The position numbers were made by a program, and so were the translations under genes. Below the pieces are notes generated by a model. It saw nothing but the letters and a program-made list of their open reading frames with translations. It was not told the origin of the DNA and did not search any database. From Symbiodinium natans (taxonomy: Eukaryota > Sar > Dinophyceae > Suessiales > Symbiodiniaceae): a stretch of DNA of 64,000 bases. The stretch lies in NCBI GenBank assembly GCA_905221605.1, contig CAJNDS010002513.1, positions 310,001 through 374,000 of the forward strand, written 5' to 3'. Positions 45,574 through 57,050 of this stretch are shown piece by piece; the stretch's first letter is position 1, and each line of letters opens with the position of its first letter.

Positions 45574-45972
45574 CTGCAGTCGAAAGGAAGTCGCGAATGC
45601 AGCGGGCACTGACCATGCAAGACCGGGCATCTGCGAGACTGAGCCCCACCTGCCCCGTCCTCTCAACCGAACCCTGTTTTCAGCTAAGCGGCATCTTTGA
45701 ACTCATCCACTGCGCTGCATCGGGAGAAGAAGGATTGGGACGTGCGGAAGCTGTCAGACAGTCCGGCTTCCACCAGCATCCGCCGCCTGAGATGTGGGCC
45801 CGAATTCCACCACATGGCGTCCTTCGCGGACAGCGGCTGCCGTCATAAGAAAAGCCACCCCGTAGCCCTGCTACCTTGAGCCTGATGGCAGCAGTTTGCT
45901 TTGATCACTCCTTGATGTTATGTGCACAGGGAGCTTGACTGCAAGATTCCAAAAGTTTGGCACTGCAGATAC
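45574..45972. other. Gap between the EF-hand gene and the pseudouridine synthase gene
   Basis: Contains a minus-strand protein-like frame near 45700-45848 (LSAKDAMWWNSGPHLRRRML) that could be the last exon of the pseudouridine synthase gene or the first of the EF-hand gene. I could not place it. Confidence 0.4.
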
Positions 45973-47142
45973 CTTTGCTGCCAAATGGCACTGTACTTGC
46001 CGTCCAACAGAGTTGGGTGGCCAATGTGCGCCATGTGCAGGCCTCACCACTGGTAACGCGATTGCTCACGCAATCATAAAGTAGATACCAGAGAAAAGGC
46101 ACTGTTGTTGCCACTTTCGACTATCGGACCAAGCAGCGAATCTGATGCATGCCTGGAAAGGGAAAGATGCTGTGACCCCTCGCGTACTCATGCAAGAACA
46201 GGTGCTTTTCCGGTGCAGATCAGTGACGGCCGGTCACCAGACGGATGGCAAGGAGGCAGCAGGATGCCCCCGCCACAAAGTATCCCACGACTTTGAGGCC
46301 TTAGTTCACGCTACCTGGTGCTGCAGTCAATTCTCCTGACATCGAAGATCATCGAAGCGAAGCTACCAGCGTCACAAGTTCTACATGATCAGACTTCTCT
46401 GATGCAGCAAGGTGCGCGTGCAAGCAACTTTGCCACATGGTGACACCGAGGCATGATCCAGTTGGCCATTGCGCCACACGTGCACTCGAGCTCGTACCTC
46501 AGCCAGCGCTTGAAAGGTTGGCAACAATCCCCGGCAAGGTCTTCTGTCTGTTGCCTGCTGTGATGCTTGTGTCCTACATAGCCACCAGGACACAGAAGCT
46601 CGTTGGCTCGACAACCAACCATGACACATTGTCACGTACTCCTCAGCAAGCGGCGTCGCAGCATGCGGTCGACAGCACGTCGGCAGCTCAGCGCTAGAGC
46701 CATTAGAATCTAATGTCGCACAAGGCACTCGAAGCAACGAGCCTTGGCGCTTTTGGTGAGCGGGCTCTAGCGGCTCTAGGCTTGCAGCGGCCAAAGCATG
46801 GCTTCGAAGAAATGCGCGAAGACAAGCTGTAGCCAAGCTGCCGGTCTGCAGCTGGAGTTGAAGGTCAAAGTACGCCCGGTAGCTCTTGGCCACAAGGATC
46901 AAGCCAGAGCTGGGCACGTCCAGGCCTTCTTCAGAAACGGACAAAACCAAAGAAGCAGACATGCTGCACAGCATCGACGAATCATGACGATCACTCCACG
47001 AATCACAACGATATGCGATGGAGCTGAGCCCGGCTGAGCCCCGGTCGGTGGAGAAACCCCTTGGCAGCGCTCAGGTCGCTCAGCACGGGAAACTGGCGGA
47101 CGGGGTACTGGGCTCCCAGATATCTTCCCAGCGAAGCAATGC
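45973..47142 (-). CDS. RluA-family RNA pseudouridine synthase, partial model
   Basis: Seven exons join in frame: 47047-47142, 46834-46925, 46600-46641, 46416-46497, 46228-46299, 46138-46152 (15 nt) and 45973-46042. Together they give the family signature in order: FLHRLDVPSSGLILVAKS around the catalytic Asp (the HRLD motif is split between exons 1 and 2), EYVTMCHGW, VSPCGKVACTRLKV, AIRLVTGRMHQIRLHMAHIG and HPTLLDGKYSA. This enzyme class isomerises uridine to pseudouridine in RNA. Donors are GA, GC, GC, GC, GT, GC, GT. Upstream coding (N-terminal, possibly organelle-targeting) and the extreme C-terminus are not resolved. Protein-like phrases at 47.5-47.9 kb may belong to it. No broken frame was seen, so it is probably functional. 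Confidence 0.88.
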
Positions 47143-49770
47143 CTCAGATCATTGTGGGCCGATCATGCTGAAAAAAACCCATCATTAAAAGAGCCTGAAT
47201 GCGCAACAGTCGCTGTTTCGCTCGGCTTCCCCCGAGTCAACGGACCAACGTGGCGGCTTACAGGCAACGAGCAGCTCCTGACAGAAACTCCGGGACACAT
47301 GCACTGCTACTACCAACCGTTAGCTAACGTCACATCTGCTTGGAGGTTCATGGGTACTTATAACCTACTTAGGGGACTTAGGGGGCTTAGAAGTACAGTT
47401 ATCATTCGGGTTCTAAGTACCCTGAACCTCAATGTGGGGAGTTGAGGAACTCGTTTGGTCCAAGGCGCCTCATGCTCCAAAGGAACGGAGAGCTCTGGAG
47501 AGCCAGCCCTCCCCAGCAGGCTTGGGACCCGTGTCGACCTGGAGTCCGAGCAAAGCTGCCTACTCCGTGACGGCAAGAAGACGGTAAAAACTCCGGCACA
47601 GGAGTTTCCAGTGCCAACGTTTCTCAACCTGACATTCCTGCACAGGTCTTCACATCCCTAGGCCTGTCCAGTGCCGTAGACATGCACCTCAACGCCTCTG
47701 CCGCCCCCTCCAGCATCCTGCACGCAAGGTGCAGATTCATACAGATTCCAGACATGTAGCAATCATGCTACGAAGTTGCGGTTTGCCAGCAGCCGATCCT
47801 TGGCTGCAGGCAGCCAAGGTATGTGCAGGCCCAGATCGTCGTCAGGGCGGAAGAGCCGCAGTCCATTTGCATGGTAGAGCTTCGCCTAAGGGGCAACTCA
47901 CAAAAAGCACATTCTCGTCACATCCCCATGCCCAAGATCTGGCGACCTTCCTGCTAAAAAAAAACTCGTTCATCAGGTCACGTACCCTGCGCACCGGCCG
48001 CCGTTACCTCCGCCAACCGTCTCAGCAACTCCTGCAGGGCTGAGGGCAAACACTCGCAGTGACCACCGTCGCCTCCGACAGTGCTCTTCCGTGCTCGTGT
48101 GCGCTGCTACTTCGCTACTTCGTGGGGGCCCCGCTTACATTGCTTGTTGCTTGAATCCGCGATTTTCCCTGGGACAAATCATTTGCTACGAAGGCGGCTC
48201 GCTGGTTGCAGGCCGCACGTTCACGTGGTGAGACAGCCAGGGCTGTGTGCTTCCATTCTGCATGCAGCACGGGCAGGCCTGTAGACATGTCTACACAGGT
48301 AGGAACTTTCTTGATCAAGCAGGCCTTGCTCGAGCTGAGTCTAAGTCGAACTACAGGATCCCGACCGAACATAGCAGGAATGTCTGAGGATAGGGCTTTG
48401 AGGCATTGCCAGGTATTGCTTCTGCTAGGTGTACAGTCCGGGAGCCGTGACAAATACTCCCAAAGTACTGCAAAAAGGCGTGTCTCAGCGCAAGGCGGTC
48501 TGCAAGCTGCAGGATGGGACCTTGATTCTCAGTGCAACTGCAGCATCCAATTCCACTTCCGCTCGGGAATCCTGTCTCATTGAGTTATCTGCAATCTTTG
48601 TGCCAAACCACAACACAACAACTCCACATGTTGTCAGACCCTTTACTCTGGCCAGTGCTGCCTGGAGATGTACATCCATCAGCACACCCACATACAAGGA
48701 GGATGCATGCTTGCGACAGACTTGTCCAAGGGGCGCCACAAACTCTCCGCACCTTGCCGCTGCGCCGGTGAGGATCAAAGCCCTTGCACAGCTGCGTGCA
48801 CGTCCTGCTTTAGAACAGGATTGTCTGAAGGGGCGACACTGCAAGACCTGCAACACTTAGAGCTATGTTGTGTTAAGCTATGACCAATACTCAAACTGGT
48901 GGCCAAAGCTGCAGCGAAGCTCAACCCGAAACGGCCTGTGCAGCACTGCAAATGCTTCTTCGCGGCACTGCTCAGAAACCTCCCGTCGAAGGAACATGTT
49001 CGGAAGCAGGGCTTGTGGTGTCTTCGTTTCCCTTGGCTGATGTTCACTGCAAACCTGTGTGTATTTCAATATACATACACATGATACCCGAAACCCCGCC
49101 CGACCTACCTAGCTAGTCGAACATTTTGCTTTGAATCTAAAGCTTAGGACCACAAATCCAAAACGCAAGCTGTGCTGAATTATTTCCAACATTCCCGAAC
49201 TCTTAAAACGTGGAACTTCTTAGCTCATGAGAACTGACCTCCGAAACCCAATTCAAGCGTCTACGTTCCCAAGTTGGGAACCAATATCTCATTCGCCAAG
49301 GAAAACTGGCTTCTAGTCCCTGCTTAGAATTATTCCCCCCGTTGTTCCAGTATCGGTCCTTCATTCTCTTCCATATTCCCGGCCATTTACACAGTATGAC
49401 TTAAAATAATCCTTGGCTTCCAACTATGCTCACCAAATCAGAGAACTACTTACCTTACATGCTTCAACTGAAGGTGGGGACTTGTCGACGTTCCTCTGTG
49501 TTTCACTCTCGGTTGCGGTAGGTTGTCGGGGGGGACACATGTACACATATGTATGTATATGTACATATATATGTATACATATACATATGTGTGTATGCAC
49601 ATACGATACGTAACCATATATATCTCTGTATGTCCATATGTATATATATAGATATACAAAATGTCTGTATATAAAAATGTATACCAACCTCCTTCCTCGA
49701 CTCGGTGCTTCCTGTCCCTCTATGCGTCCGGCACTCTGCCAGCACCCCTTCTTTCATTGATTGGCCACGG
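47143..49770. other. Coding-like fragments upstream of the pseudouridine synthase gene
   Basis: Minus-strand phrases that look like exons but could not be linked: near 47530-47470 (VDTGPKPAGEGWLSRALRSF), 47880-47770 (ANGLRLFRPDDDLGLHIPWL), 48020-48045 (LQELLRRLAE), 48320-48405 (FGRDPVVRLRLSSSKACLIK) and 48485-48640. Some may be 5' exons of the pseudouridine synthase gene; others may be a separate gene. An AT microsatellite follows at 49540. Confidence 0.35.
49540..49665. repeat. AT-rich ATGTATATACAT microsatellite
   Basis: A run of TATG/CATA/TATA words. Frames rich in Tyr and Ile across it are artefacts. Confidence 0.85.
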
Positions 49771-49774
49771 CCTC

Positions 49775-50195
49775 CTCACTGTCCCGCAGGAGGCAGGGAT
49801 CGGCGAGAAGCAGGTCACCCTGCCCGGTCTCATATCCTCGGTGGCCGATCCACACAGGCCCTTCCTCAACCAACATACAGACCAGAAGCAGTGTCATGGC
49901 AACTAAGTTACATTCAAAGATGTTTTCAAGAACAAAACCAAAAACAACTTCCGCGAGAAATTACATTCTTTTGCGGTCTTAAAGCAAGCGCTTCTATCCT
50001 CTTGAAAAGTGTAGCCTTGAACTCGTGCCTTGAGGCCCAGGCACCCTGCAAGTCGAAGGGAACGGCCCGGCCGCCACTTTGCCACACCACATAGTGGAAG
50101 AAGGTTTGGGCCAGCTCGTGATACTCTTCCGTGCCATCCAACATAAACTTTGTTACGTCAGTCGCGGGGTAGTCCATGATGACCACATAAGAATC
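49775..50195 (-). CDS. Alpha-kinase (MHCK/eEF2K type)-like fragment
   Basis: Two exons: 50037-50195 (53 codons) and 49819 down to about 49775. They join in phase 0 across a GC-AG intron to read TFFHYVVWQSGGRAVPFDLQ followed by GAWGDLLLADPCLLRD. The order F-x-H-Y, then D-L-Q-G and G-D-L-x-x-x-D-P, matches the C-terminal half of the alpha-kinase catalytic domain, whose conserved D-I-Q-G and D-P residues bind nucleotide and metal. The N-terminal lobe and the C-terminal zinc-site region are not seen, so the gene is partial or the remaining exons are too diverged for me to recognise. It would act as an atypical Ser/Thr kinase. Confidence 0.62.
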
Positions 50196-50611
50196 CTGCC
50201 ACAGGTGGAAGAGTTTTTGTTGTACCGTTTTGTTTTCGCGCTTTGTGCCGTTTCTGTTTGGGCGGGGGGGAGCGGGTAGGGTTTCCTATGACAACACAGA
50301 AGAAATAGAGGTTCCCCTGCCAAACTACAGGGAAATAAAAGTTGCCCAAGAATTAAAGAGGACGTAGAATGAAGCACCAGGAGGGGGTGTAAGAGCAGCG
50401 CAGCCCACTCCCCATTTCCCAACACAATGCTCGCAACAAAATTTGGAAAAGGATGCGCATGTTTTCTTTAAACAAGTCCTCTTTTGTAACGGCGTGCCAT
50501 TTTTCATAGCGCAAGCTTGCATGGCTGCAAAAGAAATCACAAATCGGGGTGTTTGGGGGGAGAGGGGGCAGAGCCCACAATTACTCGCACGGCGGGTTGA
50601 GAACTTCTGAG
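50196..50611. other. Between the alpha-kinase-like fragment and the LINE remnant
   Basis: About 400 bp with no supported coding phrase and no strong repeat. Confidence 0.5.
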
Positions 50612-51636
50612 TCATAAGCAAGCTTGCAGGGCATAAAAGAATCCGCTGAGGCCTCGGGCCGCAGGTGGCTGGGTCGCAGAATAAAGCAGTACCCCAGGTC
50701 TAATCCACCTGCACCCGTTTACATGGGGGTAGTTTCCGAGTGCTCGGCTTTGAAATGAGCACGAAACACTGCTGGAGTGGCTGTTTTTGGAGAGCTGAGG
50801 CAAGGCCTTTTGACAAAAAGGGCACTCCCAGTTTCGAGCCTCCTTAGTAGGCAATAGGTGCATTTGCGCGCTCAGCAGCAGAGCGGCGGTATTGAAGATG
50901 ATTGGAGAGCTTCTTCCGAAGCTTTTCCCGAGCTCTGGGGCCAGCAGGGATTCTGATCTCAAGTTGGCACACGGGACAATCACCCGACCAACCATCTAAA
51001 CCGGCACTGGAACCCCTAAGTGCTTCAGAGCCATCAGCAAGCTCTTCGGCAGAGAGCGAATCCCAGACTTGAGTGGGACTTCTGAGCTGAGTGATGAACT
51101 CATCAATAGCGTCAAAAATCGGGTCAACATCTGTCGTTTCACGGTTCCAGATGGTCTTCCAAAACGCTTTAAGGCATTATATGCCTTCAAGGGCGGAATT
51201 AAACAGGGGACTGATCCCAGAAGATATTGCAGGTCGGCGCTCCAGAATGACCACGCAACAATTTGAAAACTTCCTTGTCACAGGCAAGCATTCTATCTCG
51301 CCACTTTCTAAGTTGCTGCTCTTTTGAAGCAAACTCAGCGAGGTTCTCCCCATTCGAATTGTGACTACCACGATTACGGTATTGTCGCAGGTTTAAGGGC
51401 GGCAAGAAAGCTCCAGGGCGCTGTTTGAAACACGGGGGACTGTTGCGGGGCCTAAACGGCTTAGGGAGAGACTTAGGCTCAAGACCCTTGGCTCTGGCGT
51501 GAGCAGTGCGGAAAGTATGACTGAAGCTGTCCCAGATGGCATCAATAGACGCCTGCGTGCTCAGAAAGGCAGGCGGGGTCCATTGTTGTCCAATCCAGGC
51601 AGTTTTGATGAGAGCACGCCACTCATCAAGAAACAA
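50612..51636 (-). mobile_element. Decayed LINE-like element, copy 2 (linker, start of RT, C-terminal zinc ribbon)
   Basis: Reading on the minus strand: 51636-51199 is an Arg/Lys/Gln-rich linker of the kind lying between endonuclease and reverse transcriptase; near 51140-50985 the phrase LSAEELADGSEALRGSSAGL leads to AGLDGWSG, typical of the start of a LINE RT; then at about 50860-50810 comes WECPFCQKALPQLSKN, a C2H2-type ribbon usual at the C-terminus of these proteins. The RT core between them is missing and the frames change. This is an internally deleted, non-functional copy. Confidence 0.65.
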
Positions 51637-52469
51637 ACCCTCGGCTTAGGGTAACTAGCACATTTGCGAAGCCTGACAGACCCGGATTCTGGCAGGCTCT
51701 TATTGTAATTTAAGGAAAAATTGTGTCCAAGGGAAAGAGCGTCACTCCTGATCAGAAGGCAAGCACCAGATCAGCCTTTTGTTTGAGACTCTTCTGAGCT
51801 GAAGCCCGAAGGCCCGAAGGCACAAAACCTTCCTTAGCTGTCCATCAAGCGCGAAGGCAAGAACCAAGCGCAGACAAAGACGCAATAGCTCCAAAGTGTG
51901 ACAAGGCATCAAAATTCCCAAACACAGCGAAAGCGCAGAGCGCAACCTAGGCTCATTCCCGGAGGTCTACCGCTACTGCCACAGGCCCACCACCTGTGCA
52001 ACTTAGCGTCAAAGTCCTTTGACAAAGGGGCACAGGGAGAGCTCGCGTAACGGCATACGGACCTAGCCCAAGAGACGCACTCCTTTCCGCAAGCTCACGC
52101 GCTTGCTTTGCATGTTCAGCATTGCGCAGAACGCCCTAACATCCCTACGACCTGACTGCTCATGAGCAATCCAGAGCTCCTCAAGCTTCCCCTAGCTGAC
52201 GCAGAACATCTTCGAGGACTCGTATGGAGCTCGAAGTTCAAGGGTCCTTCCCAGAGCCACGGACTCCGCTCTCACGGAAACCCAAGCCCTTCAAAAACTT
52301 GCGAGTCCTACCAAAAAGGAGCGAGGAAGCCAAACCAGAGAGCCCGAGTCCTTCTCTTAACGAATCTCCAAACAGACGAAAAAAGCTGAGAACACGAAGC
52401 AAAGTCGAGGTCAGTATTGTGCCACAAAGCAACTGGGTAAGATGCACTGAGGCACAACGAAGTCTCGAC
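51637..52469. other. Between two LINE-like remnants
   Basis: Arg/Ser/Leu-rich frames on the minus strand may be further LINE debris. I cannot name a domain in them. Confidence 0.4.
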
Positions 52470-53685
52470 TCAACATGTTTCCAAATCGTGCTGAGACGCT
52501 TGCAGGCGCTCAGAGGAGGGCTTTTTGAACCCAACCCCATCCTCCTGCAGCATCTGAGGCCGAAAAATAGCACGCCAATGCAAGAGCCGAGAGATAGGAA
52601 GCCCTTTGCATTTTAGAGCCACAACCTCGGCTTTGCGGAGCTTTCTGAGCTGATGCGTCTTCCTTAAACATCGGCGACCGTGCACCGTTCTGTGGTAGAA
52701 CTGTGCCTTACAAGGATGTTCTTTCAGAGCGCAACACTTTTTTCCTTCCAGAAATCCCAGACAAGAGCGCATTCTTTAGAAGAGTCACACGCCAAGCTAT
52801 GATCATTGACAAAGATAATCTGCAGCGGGTCAAAGTATGCCTGGGCCTTGAGTCCAGGACGTTGAGAAGCAAGGAAAGCGCGAGGGACACTCCAACGGTC
52901 GCCTTGAGGCAAAGAGCTGCCGGTTTTCTGAGCTTCAGGGCACGCTACGCCGTCAAAACAAAGGATCCTATTCTGAGATTTCCAAAGCGCGCCAATGGCT
53001 GCTGACACTGGTGCACAACACACGGCAAGAAAAAGCAAACTCTTCGACGCGGAGGCACTTGTAGCCAGGTCGATTCCCGCGAGGTAACGACGCTCACGGC
53101 GAACTTGTCGATGTCCTCGCGCCCCCACGGCCCCCACGGGTCACTACCTCGCGCCCAACCAAAGCAGCCTTGCTCACGCCGCTAAACGCAGCAACCAGCG
53201 CTGTCATCTTGAGCGGGACAGGCAGGCATTTTACTCGTTTGAGCGTCCAAGCCCCAGGGCGAGATCTTGTCAGGGGACACTCCAGCAGCCAAAAGCTCCC
53301 GGCGACCACGGACAGTTCTATGATGATACTGGTCCTTGCGCTCCTTTTCTTTAAGCCCAAGCACGCTATTCACGCCAAGCAAAGCCAAACTCAATCGTCA
53401 CGCGGGCAATGGGAGCCACCCTCGCGCGATAGACGGATCTCCTTGGGGGATGGAGGCGGTGACAACTTCAGGTTGCTTGGCCGTCTGACCGTAGAGCTGA
53501 AGAAATCTCACTTTTACGAAGCGCCTCAGCAGTGACGGGGGCCCACTCAACAGGCGACACAGGGTTTCCAAGAACCGCACAGCAGGCATTCTTCTGTTCA
53601 TCAAGGTCCGGCAAGTGACGAGTCCACACCTGTTTCCAACAGCTGCGCAAGCACTGCAAGGCATCGTCAAGGAAATCACTGGCAA
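52470..53685 (-). mobile_element. Decayed LINE-like reverse transcriptase, two overlapping fragments
   Basis: Two sets of RT motifs follow each other on the minus strand. The first has VVTASIPQGDPS (about 53510-53430) then DQYHHRTVRGRRELLAAGVS (about 53340-53260). The second has SSLPQGDRWSV (about 52930-52890), IIFVNDHSLACDSSKECALV (about 52830-52760; the catalytic D-D pair is degraded to N-D) and AQFYHRTVHGRRCL (about 52710-52660). The PQGDP box and the x-x-D-D position define the RT palm. Frames are broken and the catalytic residue is lost, so it is inactive. The paired motifs suggest two insertions or a tandem duplication. Confidence 0.7.
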
Positions 53686-53762
53686 CAGCGTCAGGCCCCT
53701 TAACGCAAAGCAGAGGGGAGCACGGGGAAGTTTGAGCCGAGCCCCAAACGGCCGAGGTGTAA

Positions 53763-53948
53763 GTGAGGGTTTAAGGTTTAGGGTTTTAGTCTACAGCTCA
53801 GGGTTTCCTAGGCTTGCGGTTTTTTTGCCGCCCGCTTAGCTGAACTGTATGGCTTAGGGTTTAGGGTTTTTTTTTGCCACCCGCCAAGCAGACGAACCGC
53901 GCTGCAGGTCTAACTAGGGCTTATAGGGTGGGTTGAGGTGTGAAAAAA
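53763..53948 (+). repeat. Dispersed TTTAGGG-associated repeat, copy 2
   Basis: It shares with 12323-12560, in the same order and orientation: GGGTTTAAGGTTTAGG, CAGGGTTT, GGCTTGCGG, a TGCCACCCGCCAAGCAGACG core, GCTGCAGGTCT and GGGTTGAGGTGTGAAAAA. A second, diverged core (TTGCCGCCCGCTTAGCTGAAC) sits in its left half, so the unit may itself be a dimer. Confidence 0.8.
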
Positions 53949-54134
53949 CATACAGAATCTACATTGTACATCAACTATTTGAAAGAACCGTTTGTCTTGT
54001 CAAGTCATCCCAGAATTATCCAGCTGTAGCTTTACGGTCCGCTGTTTTCGGGTTTTGGGCTTTAAGTTCTACGGATTAGTTCAAGACACTCAACGCCCGA
54101 TCGCCTGTAATCTTTGACTCCTGTAATTTTCCAA

Positions 54135-54275
54135 ACTTTTCAAGCCGTTTGCGATTTGAAACATCGTTGTTTTTCAAGTCGTTTGCGATCTGCAAAAACA
54201 CTTGTGCGTGCCGTTTGCGATTTCAAAAACGGTTTTCTCAAGCCGTTTGCGATGTTCGAAAAAACTTTCTCCAAG
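54135..54275. repeat. Tandem repeat of about 33 bp
   Basis: Four units centred on CGTTTGCGAT spaced about 33 bp apart (near 54147, 54180, 54211 and 54244), with A/T-rich, more variable spacers. No coding role seen. Confidence 0.75.
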
Positions 54276-54279
54276 ACCA

Positions 54280-54987
54280 ACCCTGCATGTCTGTAGGCAG
54301 CGGCGCCAACAGCGGTGATGGCATTGTAGCCTCAGTTGCCATCGCCTCCGCACTCGTGCTCAACGACTCCACGCAAGTTCAGTGGCGGACTGGCGGGGCT
54401 TAGGTTCGCGGGCGGGCCCTCTTTCGCGTGTTTTGGCCGCCAAAGTCAACTTGCATGACTTCCTGTGCTGGGCTGGAAGTTCGCACCGATCCTTTGCACG
54501 TTTCGACCATTCCCCTTGCCTTCGCTGTGAGTAACGGTCAACACTTTGGGCGCTCGTGGATGTTGGCGGGCATTCAAAACAAGCCACCGAACGTAAGAGT
54601 TCACGGCGCCAGGTGTTGAACTACCCCTGACGTTGATGAGACTCAGCATCACTGACGAGAGTTTTAACGCCACAACACGTTGCAGTGTAACCAACCACGG
54701 GAGGCACGCACGGACATCTCTCGATTTTAGCTTGCAGACGCACCGCTTCCTTGGAGGTCAAACTATCTTTGATAAAATGCTCACACAAGGAGACCTCCAT
54801 TTCCTCTGTATTTTCGTCGGAAAGCTATAATTCCCCTGAATTTTCATGAGAAAACCCTCAATCCCGCTTTTCTTCCATATGTAAAGCTTAACTTCCTCTA
54901 TATTTTAACTGCATTTTAATAGGAAACCCTAGACCGCCCACCGCAAAAAGAAATGCGACATGACTAGGGGGCCGGGCACATGCAATT
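54280..54987. other. No gene recognised
   Basis: About 700 bp; the right part near 54800-54960 is AT-rich. Nothing recognised. Confidence 0.5.
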
Positions 54988-57050
54988 TCAACATTCTGGC
55001 CAAGTTGAGGCCCCTTCCCAACATTGACGGGGGCACTCATTTCCCATGATTGACGGGTACTCAGGGGCCAGGCTTGCTCTGATGCGGCAACAAACCACGA
55101 AATGCCAGAAACCGTTTTCAAGAACCATCTCCGAGTTGGTCAACTGTGTGATCTTGCTGTCGAGCACACGACAGCCCACAGGCGCGCAAATCTTTACTTG
55201 GGGAACGTCACCACCTGCAGAAATCATCGGCTGCGGTTCACATTCACTACAGGTAACCACATCTGAGGCTGACCAACTTACTCAGCTGCTCACGATCTGC
55301 CACCGAGCAACCATCAGCCGCAGCAATCTCCGACAAGTACTGATTAAAATTTGCGGCGTGCCTTGCGAAGACATCTTGCAAACTCAGAGGTTGTGAAAGC
55401 CTTGCTCAATCCAAGGCACTGGATCATCTCTTTGCTGTCCTGCAATGCCAACATTGCGTGAGCAAGCGTCTGCTCGCTCAAGGACGCACAGACGTCCAGC
55501 AACACGTACCTCAGACTTGGGTCAGACATGCTAAGAAGTGCGTGATCGAGGGTGAGCTGCACTTACTGCCGACGGCCACCAGGCAATAATCTAGGGACGC
55601 TTAAGGTTGTACCCTTGGGTTTGGGGACCCCTTTTAAAGATCGCTAGGGAATATAAGGGCTATTTTCGCATTAGGGGTACGAGTCTTCATCCCTTGCTAT
55701 ATACGTTTAAGAGTTCAGCCTGGGCACCTTGACGTACCTTCCACTCGCGCCCGCATGAAAACATGCGGCGTTGTAGCTCTGTCCTTGCCGACTCTTGAGG
55801 CTGCGCATCGGGTTTTTTGGAGTTTGGAGCTAGGACGTAAGCACCCAAAAAAAAGCCTTCAACTTATATCTGCTTCGAAGGCTACAAGGTCAGCCGGTGA
55901 CGGGCTCTAATCCCAATGCGCTGAGTCAGCAAAACTCAGAGCCAACGGCCCATGGGAACCCCGAGTCTTTGCTGGGAAGCCAAGAGATGCCAAGAGTCGG
56001 TGGTGGGCCAAGTGAAGGGAGGTTTGCTCCCCGATTGGAAGCGTCGCGCCATACTGAAGCGGGCCATAAACTGGGAGAAAGTTCCTTAGCAGGTCAACGT
56101 CTCATGTTGTAAAGATGTGAGCACCACCTCTGGCCCGACGGCACTGACATGACGCGACTTGAAAAAGAAGGCAACAAGAATCCACAAAGCCAGTTGACCA
56201 GAAGCCCTTAAGAGCAAAAACAAGAGGCAGGGAAGACAAAACCCACCAAAGGGTGCCTAACGGCGCCTTTAAAAATATTTGTGTGGCCAAATCTTTGATC
56301 CTTATCAACGCTTGACATCGCTGGACGTTTGCTCCACACCTATGCCACAACATGAACACTCCAGCAGTGGAATGCAACCAGAGTTTTCCTGAGCGTTTTG
56401 TTGATCACCTCAAGGTTGCTTTTGCCTGCCAGGCGTCCCAGAGTCTCCACGCCCTCCAGTATTACCTCATCCGTCAGCCGGAAAGGGTTGCTGTGCACTC
56501 CTGGGCCGTCCTCCGGGTATGCGCTTCTTACTTGCTGGGCCTTGCTATGGGCCCGGCTGTGGGCCTTGCTGGGCCTGCAGTGTCTCCCTAAGGGTCCTAA
56601 GGGCTTAAGAGTTTTTAAGTTCCCCTCCCCAGATCCCAAAGCGGCCACAGCGGTGCTCACACGGAGACCAAGCTTCTCGGATTGGGGCCGCATCAACGCG
56701 CAGTAGCAGCTGCGGCCCGTACTGTTGGGCTAATGCTGATGACAGCTCTTCCTCGTCCATGAAGGCGGCATCCAGCACATTGCGGCACACAGAGATGGCT
56801 GTCCCCATCTTTGTGGGGAGCTTCAGGCTACACTGGGCTTCGTGCCACGTGAGCCAAATGGCCTAGTAGCCCTTGGCATCGAAACATATCCAAACAGCCT
56901 CTGACATCAAAGCTTTCTAACAAGCTGGATGCAATCGGAAACGGCAGCCACATTAGCGTGAGTCATTGTTGTCTTGTCACTGAAACCAAGCATTGACTGC
57001 ATCATACGGTATCCTTCTGCAACGCCAGCAACAGATCGAGGTCCCAGACC
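54988..57050 (-). CDS. Unidentified multi-exon gene
   Basis: Several protein-like segments follow each other on the minus strand with plausible splice sites: 56914-57050 (SVAGVAEGYRMMQSMLGFSD), about 56675-56808 (ISVCRNVLDAAFMDEEELSS), about 56391-56500 (FRLTDEVILEGVETLGRLAG), about 55410-55562 (YVLLDVCASLSEQTLAHAML), about 55268-55390 (LQDVFARHAANFNQYLSEIA) and 54988-55210 (VLDSKITQLTNSEMVLENGF). The sequence is mostly helical and soluble, without membrane segments or a motif I know. Between the fourth and fifth segments the frame changes without an obvious intron, so there may be a small intron or a frameshift. Whether all segments belong to one gene is inference. Weaker phrases at 57.35-57.65 kb may be its 5' exons. 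Confidence 0.45.
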
